From NCBI GenBank assembly GCA_943349825.1, contig CALQZQ010000003.1:142291-206290 (forward strand): a stretch of 64,000 nucleotides of DNA, written 5' to 3'. The notes under the pieces are model-generated. The model worked only from the letters and a program-made list of their open reading frames with translations, made no database searches and was not told where the DNA came from. Shown piece by piece: positions 59,919 to 64,000 of the stretch. Position 1 is the first letter of the stretch; every line of letters starts with the position of its first letter. The stretch is from Candidatus Peribacteria bacterium (lineage in GTDB: Bacteria; Patescibacteriota; Gracilibacteria; UBA1369; 2-02-FULL-48-14). The translations under genes and the position numbers were made by a program.

Positions 59919-60233
59919 TTAAATAGTTTTAATTAAAGCCTCTGCCTGAGCGGCATCGGTGTTGAGTTGAGAGGCTTCCTTTTGTTCCAGCACAGCATGA
60001 GCTTTATCAGCCTTCCATCCAGCCTGTGCGGCGGCAGCATTTTTCAAAACGGCGATGTTCGCTTTCATGTCCCTCATCTCCGCCTCCTGCACGCCCATGA
60101 GCATGTTCTTCATCTTCTCCAAATCCACGGCCCCCATCGTGGGAGCCAAGGCCAAAATTCGGCTCAGTTGTTCCTGGGAGAGCGCGTGAGTACTCTTGGC
60201 GAGATTCAAAACTTCTTCAAGCGTGGCGGCCAT
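59919..60233 (-). CDS. Small helical protein
   Basis: 104 residues from ATG 60233 (MAATLEEVLNLA). Reads as a helical bundle or coiled coil (LEKMKNMLMGVQEAEMRDMKANIAVLKNAAAAQ). TATAAT (60256-60261) with TTGTTT 17 nt upstream gives a start about 16 nt before the ATG. Operon with the 527-residue gene. No family recognised. Confidence 0.6.
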   Translation of the reverse strand: MAATLEEVLNLAKSTHALSQEQLSRILALAPTMGAVDLEKMKNMLMGVQEAEMRDMKANIAVLKNAAAAQAGWKADKAHAVLEQKEASQLNTDAAQAEALIKTI

Positions 60234-60255
60234 TTGTTTTTGTTTAAATCTGTAC

Positions 60256-60284
60256 ATTATAGCATAATAAGCCCGTAAAAACAA
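60256..60284 (-). promoter_or_regulatory. Promoter of the 60233 operon
   Basis: Minus strand TTGTTT (60284-60279), 17 nt, TATAAT (60261-60256). Divergent from the PRC-barrel gene, whose own -10-like TAAAAA lies at 60276-60281. Confidence 0.7.
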
Positions 60285-60286
60285 CT

Positions 60287-60802
60287 ATGAAACGCCATTG
60301 GTCCAGCATCGTCGGACTTCCCGTGTTCAGCTCCGAAGAGGAGAAGATTTTGGGGCGCCTCCGCGCGGTCTTCGTGCACCCTGAAACGGGCCAAATCCTG
60401 GCTTTTCTGGTGGGCTGGCTGAACGTGGTCGCCCCGCGGGACATTCGCTCCTGGGGCAAAGATAAGGTGGAGCTCGCTAGCGAAGAAGACCTCGTGAAGC
60501 CTGAAGAAATTCTGCGCATTCGGGAATTCGGTTTGCGCCGCACGCTGCTCAACGGCAAAAAAGTACTGACTCGCAGCGGCAAACGCCTGGGTCGCCTCAA
60601 AGATTTCAGCCTCGACACCACTACCGACCACCTCGCCACCCTCGACGTGTCCAAACATTTCCTCTTTTGGGAGTGGGCGGAGCGCAGCTTCCCCGCCACA
60701 GACATCCGCGAAATCACAGACCGCGCCATCGTGTTGAATGTGGAGGAAGAGCAGGTGGAAAAAGTTGCACAAATTAAAAATTCTGTTCCACAAACTCTCT
60801 AA
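60287..60802 (+). CDS. PRC-barrel domain protein
   Basis: 171 residues with two PRC-barrel-like units: residues 1-75 (SIVGLPVFSSEEEKILGRLRAVFVHPETGQILAFLVGW) and 85-160 (LTRSGKRLGRLKDFSLDTTTDHLATLDVSKHFLFWEW). PRC-barrels occur in photosystem subunits and 16S rRNA processing factor RimM and bind proteins or RNA. Cytoplasmic. The 3' end overlaps the convergent toxin gene by 29 nt. Confidence 0.8.
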   Translation: MKRHWSSIVGLPVFSSEEEKILGRLRAVFVHPETGQILAFLVGWLNVVAPRDIRSWGKDKVELASEEDLVKPEEILRIREFGLRRTLLNGKKVLTRSGKRLGRLKDFSLDTTTDHLATLDVSKHFLFWEWAERSFPATDIREITDRAIVLNVEEEQVEKVAQIKNSVPQTL

Positions 60803-61550
60803 ACAGAAGTACTTTCTTCTTGTCCCTCGGGTCAAAAAGAAGGGGTTCCACGTCACGTGCCAAATCTTCAAAATTCAAACCGACTATTTTTTTCAGCATG
60901 TATTTTTTCAAATCCACCTTATTGTCGACTCCGATATTCTTCTTCAAATAAGCAAAATGAGGTTGAGCACCAAGACCACACAGAAAAACGATATCGAAAA
61001 AATCCCGCCCCATAATTCTTTTGCGGTTTACCGAGGCAAAAATTTTCTGAGCGAGCAACAAGTCCTTGGGAACAGCATTGATTTGCGTAAACACATCAAA
61101 TCTATTGAGCAAAGGCCTTTCAGTCTTATACTCAAAATGTTGAGGAACAGTGTCTACCTGGATGAGAATCTTATGCTCACTCATCGCCGATAGGCCGGAA
61201 TCAAAGAGCAATTTTGGAATACGGATTTTAATTCTATAGGCGTTTCTCGTGACCGTACTCACCTCTACTTCCAAGCCTTCGAGGATCAGATCTTTTTGAA
61301 TGATCTTACTGAGATCTGTAAACTCCTGCTCACTCATGGCGAAGTTATCGAAGTCCAAGTCCTCAGAGAATCTCGTGCTTCCATAAACAATGCGAAGAGC
61401 CGTTCCCCCAAGGAAGGCCAGCTTGCCTGCATAGTCACTATTGAAAATGCTGTTCAAGATTTTGTACTGTAAATATTCCTTCAAAATGCTTTCCTTGAAA
61501 GCCCTTAAGTTCTCCGGATACGCAGCCAAGATTTGATCAAGAGTGATCAT
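60774..61550 (-). CDS. AbiEii-like nucleotidyltransferase toxin
   Basis: 258 residues. LAFLGGTALRIVYGSTRFSEDLDFDNF is the nucleotidyltransferase GG-x(T/S)...DLD core typical of type IV toxin AbiEii, followed by VPKDLLLAQKIFASVNRKRIMGRDFFDIVFL. The family blocks growth or phage by modifying tRNA with nucleotides. Encoded immediately after AbiEi with a 14-nt overlap, the standard order. AT-rich, so probably mobile. Confidence 0.88.
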   Translation of the reverse strand: MITLDQILAAYPENLRAFKESILKEYLQYKILNSIFNSDYAGKLAFLGGTALRIVYGSTRFSEDLDFDNFAMSEQEFTDLSKIIQKDLILEGLEVEVSTVTRNAYRIKIRIPKLLFDSGLSAMSEHKILIQVDTVPQHFEYKTERPLLNRFDVFTQINAVPKDLLLAQKIFASVNRKRIMGRDFFDIVFLCGLGAQPHFAYLKKNIGVDNKVDLKKYMLKKIVGLNFEDLARDVEPLLFDPRDKKKVLLFREFVEQNF

Positions 61551-62160
61551 TTTGTATGGTGGTCAAAAATAGCTTTACCCGCCTAGAAAGCTGCTTGTTA
61601 TGAAAATCCTCTAAATACTTTTGAAACTTATCAAGGTCAACCTGTGAGCTAAACTCCTCAAGGTTAATTCTCATACCCTCAAAGTCATTTGCCGTTTTAA
61701 GTTTTGAGTTAACATATAAGTAATCCAAGACAGCCTTCTCTGGGTCGGCTAAAAGTATCTTTTGCTTCCCAAAATCTACCAATCGGTATCCCCAGTAAAG
61801 ACTTGGCTTTATGTGCCTGTAGCGAAAATTGCCTACGGAAGTCTCAAAACGGGTCGCCTTTTTGGTGCTCACAGAAGTGACCTGAAAAATCTCTTCGGGA
61901 ATAAACCCATAACGCTTCAGGGCCATTTCCAAAGACACGTACGAAGGTGCATAGATCTTATTGGCGACGTAAAAAGGAAAATCCTGACTAAGTCCTCGAC
62001 CACAAAAACAATAAAAACCTCGCTTAATTTTCTTCAAATACCCCTTCTTCTCCCAACGATCCAGCTGGATGCGGTTGAATCCAGGAACCACCTTCAAAAT
62101 ATCCTTTAGTGAAAACACTGGGTAAGCAGACAGCTGATTCTGAAAATCGATGAACTGCAT
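61537..62160 (-). CDS. AbiEi-like antitoxin/transcriptional regulator
   Basis: 207 residues. N-terminal winged helix (FSLKDILKVVPGFNRIQLDRWEKKGYLKKIKRGFYCF) and the AbiEi core (YVSLEMALKRYGFIPE, FRYRHIKPSLYWGYRLV, ILLADPEKAVLDYLYV). In type IV systems it antagonises the toxin and represses the operon through inverted repeats. A TATCTT -10 and inverted repeats lie directly upstream. Confidence 0.88.
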   Translation of the reverse strand: MQFIDFQNQLSAYPVFSLKDILKVVPGFNRIQLDRWEKKGYLKKIKRGFYCFCGRGLSQDFPFYVANKIYAPSYVSLEMALKRYGFIPEEIFQVTSVSTKKATRFETSVGNFRYRHIKPSLYWGYRLVDFGKQKILLADPEKAVLDYLYVNSKLKTANDFEGMRINLEEFSSQVDLDKFQKYLEDFHNKQLSRRVKLFLTTIQNDHS

Positions 62161-62172
62161 TTTTCAGTTAAG

Positions 62173-62186
62173 ATACAATTTTGTAT
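62173..62186. promoter_or_regulatory. Candidate AbiEi operator
   Basis: ATACAA-TT-TTGTAT, an inverted repeat immediately upstream of the TATCTT box (62170-62175) of the AbiEi gene, matching the autoregulation known for this family. Confidence 0.5.
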
Positions 62187-62228
62187 GCCAACAGAATAAT
62201 TATAACAGAGGTTCATCTGAATGGTCAA

Positions 62229-62259
62229 CAAAAAAGGCCTCCCCGTAGGAAGGCCTTTT
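62229..62259 (-). terminator. Terminator of the pilin-like gene
   Basis: Minus strand AAAAGGCCTTCC pairs with GGGAGGCCTTTT around TACG, followed by T6. Lies 12 nt after the stop. Confidence 0.85.
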
Positions 62260-62270
62260 CAAGTTTGAAA

Positions 62271-62711
62271 CTAGTTCGCCGTACCGGTCGTTCCCGTGGT
62301 CGTGGTTGTGCTGCTTCCAGAAGCGGCACCGAGCAGGGTGTTGACGAAAGCGTAGGAGATAGCGATCAAAATCACTCCGATCACACAGTAGAGAAGGATT
62401 TTCTTTGCCTTTCCAACGTTCTCTTCGTTACCAGCAGAAGTCACGTAAAGCACCCCAGCGTAAATGATCATCACCACCATCACAAATCCAAGGAAGCCGA
62501 GGAAGAAGTTCAAGATGGTAGCAACGAGGGTCTTCAAGTCACCTTCACCTCCCGTAAGACCTTTTACAGCGCCAATTTGGTCGCTGCTTTCGATCACGGA
62601 AGTAGCGAGGCTGGGGTCAGCCAAAGCGGTGGTCACGAGGAGAGCACCGGTAAGAAGTCCTGCGAACAAAAGAGCTTCGCGGAACCATTGATTTTGAAGT
62701 AAAGCTTTCAT
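62271..62711 (-). CDS. VirB2/TrbC-like pilin or small transporter subunit
   Basis: 146 residues. Signal-like helix at the N-terminus (about 12-30, cleavage near ALA-DP), two further helices (about 63-88 and 103-125) and a Thr/Gly-rich tail. The LVATILNFFLGFLGFVMVVMIIYAGVLYVTSAGNEENVGKAKKILLYCVIGV segment fits the VirB2-type pilins and the pilin-like proteins common in Patescibacteria. A role in conjugation or attachment is inference; no other type IV secretion genes are here. TAATCC (62718-62723) ends 6 nt before the ATG. Confidence 0.75.
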   Translation of the reverse strand: MKALLQNQWFREALLFAGLLTGALLVTTALADPSLATSVIESSDQIGAVKGLTGGEGDLKTLVATILNFFLGFLGFVMVVMIIYAGVLYVTSAGNEENVGKAKKILLYCVIGVILIAISYAFVNTLLGAASGSSTTTTTGTTGTAN

Positions 62712-62774
62712 AGCGTTGGATTAGTGGATTCGTGGGCCATTATAAGCATCGAGCGCCCTACTCTGCAAGCGCGT

Positions 62775-63632
62775 TTATTCCTCGGGAACAAAAACCACCT
62801 CTTGTTCCAGCACAACGCCGAACTGCTTTTGCACCTCCGCTTGAGCCAAATCCGCGAGCTCCAAAAGCTCCGCCGCCGTGGCGCCGCCGCGGTTCAAAAA
62901 GAAGTTCGCATGTTGCGGCGAAATCTGCGCTTTTCCCAGCACGTGGCCCTTGAGTCCAGCCGCTTCAATAAGCCGTCCGGCGCTGTCGCCTTCAGGATTT
63001 TTGAAGAACGACCCCGTGCTACTTCCCGGCGGTTGTTTCTGAATGCGACTGCGTGCGATTTCGCGCATTTTTGCGGTGATTTCCGTGGCCTCTCCGCGCG
63101 CCAATTTGAATGTTGCCGCGAGCACAATTCCCGTCTCTTTTTTCAGCCGCGACGAGCGATAATGATATTCAAAAAACTCCGGCCCCACGCTCCGCACGCC
63201 TTCGCCCGGGCTCCACACGGTGGCACTTTCCAGCACGTCTTTCACTTCCACCCCAAAGCAGCCGGCATTTCCCGTCACCGCCCCGCCCACGGTGCCCGGT
63301 AGTCCGTTCCATTCTTCAATGCCCGTGAGCTCGGCCTCTTCCGCCGCTTTCACCAGGCGCGCCATCATCACGCCCGCTTCCGCCGTCACCCGCTCGCCGT
63401 CCACCTCTACGCCTTCAGCCCGCAGCCGAATCACGAGCCCGCGGAACCCCGCATCATCAAAAAGCAAATTGCTGCCGCCGCCAAACACGTAAAAAGGCAT
63501 ATCCCGCGCCGCCGCCCATTCCAAAGCCTCCGTCACCTCTTCCGCGCTCGCCGCTTCCACAAAATAATCCGCCGGCCCGCCAATCTGGTAGGTGGTGAAG
63601 GGAGCCAGCAGCTGGTTTTCGAGAATCTTCAT
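62775..63632 (-). CDS. murB: UDP-N-acetylenolpyruvoylglucosamine reductase
   Basis: 285 residues. FAD enzyme making UDP-MurNAc. Motifs: TYQIGGPADYFVEA (FAD), FGGGSNLLF, GLPGTVGGAVTGNAGCFG, YHYRSSRLKK, and the catalytic STGSFFKNP with Ser and later Glu (LEQEVVFV). This is the MurB family variant lacking the C-terminal extension of E. coli. TATACT (63640-63645) puts the transcript start 1 nt before the ATG. Confidence 0.97.
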   Translation of the reverse strand: MKILENQLLAPFTTYQIGGPADYFVEAASAEEVTEALEWAAARDMPFYVFGGGSNLLFDDAGFRGLVIRLRAEGVEVDGERVTAEAGVMMARLVKAAEEAELTGIEEWNGLPGTVGGAVTGNAGCFGVEVKDVLESATVWSPGEGVRSVGPEFFEYHYRSSRLKKETGIVLAATFKLARGEATEITAKMREIARSRIQKQPPGSSTGSFFKNPEGDSAGRLIEAAGLKGHVLGKAQISPQHANFFLNRGGATAAELLELADLAQAEVQKQFGVVLEQEVVFVPEE

Positions 63633-63639
63633 CCGCCCG

Positions 63640-63645
63640 AGTATA
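63640..63645 (-). promoter_or_regulatory. -10 box of murB
   Basis: Minus strand TATACT, 7 nt before ATG 63632; start predicted at 63633, giving an essentially leaderless mRNA. The -35 region is weak. Confidence 0.55.
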
Positions 63646-63719
63646 GCGCCAAATCCCCATCAGAGGAATTGACGAAATAGTATTTTTATTTTAAACTAAC
63701 TATCTTCAACCCGAATCCA

Positions 63720-64000
63720 ATGCAGCCGCTTGATCTAGTCCCCCGCCCCACGCTTGTCATCGCAGACCTGCACGGCATGCACAAAGCCCTGGAAGGCAAT
63801 CTTCGGGGTGCGGATGCCATCGATGAAAACGGAGACTGGAAACGCTCCGGGGCAGATTTAGTTTTTCTGGGAGATGTCATCGCAGACCGCGGCCGGGACG
63901 ATTTAAAAGTGACCGCCACCATCAACCGCTTGCGTGAACAGGTGGAGGCCGCCGGCGGCTCCTGCACCACTGTGGCAGGAAATCACGATGGAGAAGGGCT
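63720..64000 (+). CDS. Metallophosphatase (calcineurin-like), 3' end outside the window
   Basis: Residues 1-93 are visible. LVIADLHGMHKAL (D-x-H), LVFLGDVIADRGRDDL (GDxxADRG) and VAGNHDGEG (GNHD) are the metal-binding motifs of the calcineurin-like phosphoesterase fold, as in serine/threonine or bis(5'-nucleosyl) phosphatases. The gene runs off the window. TTGACG (63669-63674), 17 nt, TAAACT (63692-63697) lies upstream. Confidence 0.88.
   Translation, partial: MQPLDLVPRPTLVIADLHGMHKALEGNLRGADAIDENGDWKRSGADLVFLGDVIADRGRDDLKVTATINRLREQVEAAGGSCTTVAGNHDGEG

Noticed and set aside
1..64000. Recoding of TGA to glycine (as in Gracilibacteria/Absconditabacteria)
   Set aside because: Many genes end in TGA inside ATGA overlaps (ispG, murF, lysS neighbours) at the expected C-terminus, so TGA is a stop.
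1..64000. CRISPR array, insertion sequence or prophage
   Set aside because: No regularly spaced repeats, transposase or phage structural genes seen. The Bro-N protein at 57345 resembles the chromosomal DinD type and stands alone.

Overview
The window looks like a chromosomal segment from a small-genome bacterium of the Patescibacteria/CPR type. Peregrinibacteria is my best guess, an inference from gene content: a DUF4012 protein, a VanW protein, shortened MurF and IspE, many short lineage-specific proteins, and a largely intact MEP isoprenoid pathway. The code is the standard bacterial one: TGA is used as a stop in many ATGA stop/start overlaps. Genes are packed on both strands with mostly 4-base overlaps or very short gaps. 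No rRNA, prophage, insertion sequence or CRISPR array is visible.

Layout. 0-7.3 kb: envelope genes (YtxH-like, VanW), TPR protein, holB, a murF-like ligase, a membrane protein and a GNAT. 7.4-9.3 kb: lipoprotein and the infC-rpmI-rplT operon. 9.4-17 kb: ispG, dxr, a fused ispD-ispF and ispE, interleaved with membrane and lipoprotein genes, followed by an odd 72-nt tRNA-like RNA with its own promoter and terminator. 17-24.3 kb: recR, folE, a PIN toxin-antitoxin pair and carB. 24.4-33.4 kb: unknown cytoplasmic proteins around an NYN nuclease, comM, yraN and dnaB. 33.4-41.4 kb: M14 carboxypeptidase, a LysRS fused to a B3/4 editing-type domain, AlaX, M23 peptidase, DUF4012, GNAT, S51 peptidase and intergenic repeats. 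41.4-51.9 kb: secreted proteins, guaA, a sortase-type surface protein, HTH protein, GH18-like hydrolase, ybeY, an ATPase/STAS regulator and tRNA-Leu. 51.9-60.8 kb: large unknown proteins, a thermonuclease, a Bro-N protein, tRNA-Pro and a PRC-barrel protein. 60.8-64 kb: an AbiE-type toxin-antitoxin pair, a VirB2-like pilin, murB and a metallophosphatase cut by the window end.

The most striking global signal is how transcription and translation start. Many genes have no Shine-Dalgarno sequence. Instead a TANNNT -10 box ends 6 nt before the start codon, so the predicted transcript begins at or within a few nt of the start codon (leaderless mRNA). In three such cases (infC, an M23 lipoprotein and a 34-codon gene) the only workable start codon is AUA. 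Other points of interest are a nested perfect palindrome of 101 bp, three families of short intergenic repeats, the LysRS-B3/4 fusion next to AlaX, and active-site changes in the IspD-IspF fusion.

Functionally the window covers isoprenoid precursor synthesis (four of the seven MEP genes' activities plus ispE), parts of peptidoglycan synthesis (murF-like, murB), replication and repair (holB, dnaB, recR, comM), translation (infC, L35, L20, lysS, alaX, ybeY, two tRNAs), nucleotide and cofactor enzymes (carB, guaA, folE), and a large cell-surface set (lipoproteins, M23, VanW, DUF4012, GH18-like, repeat-rich anchored protein).
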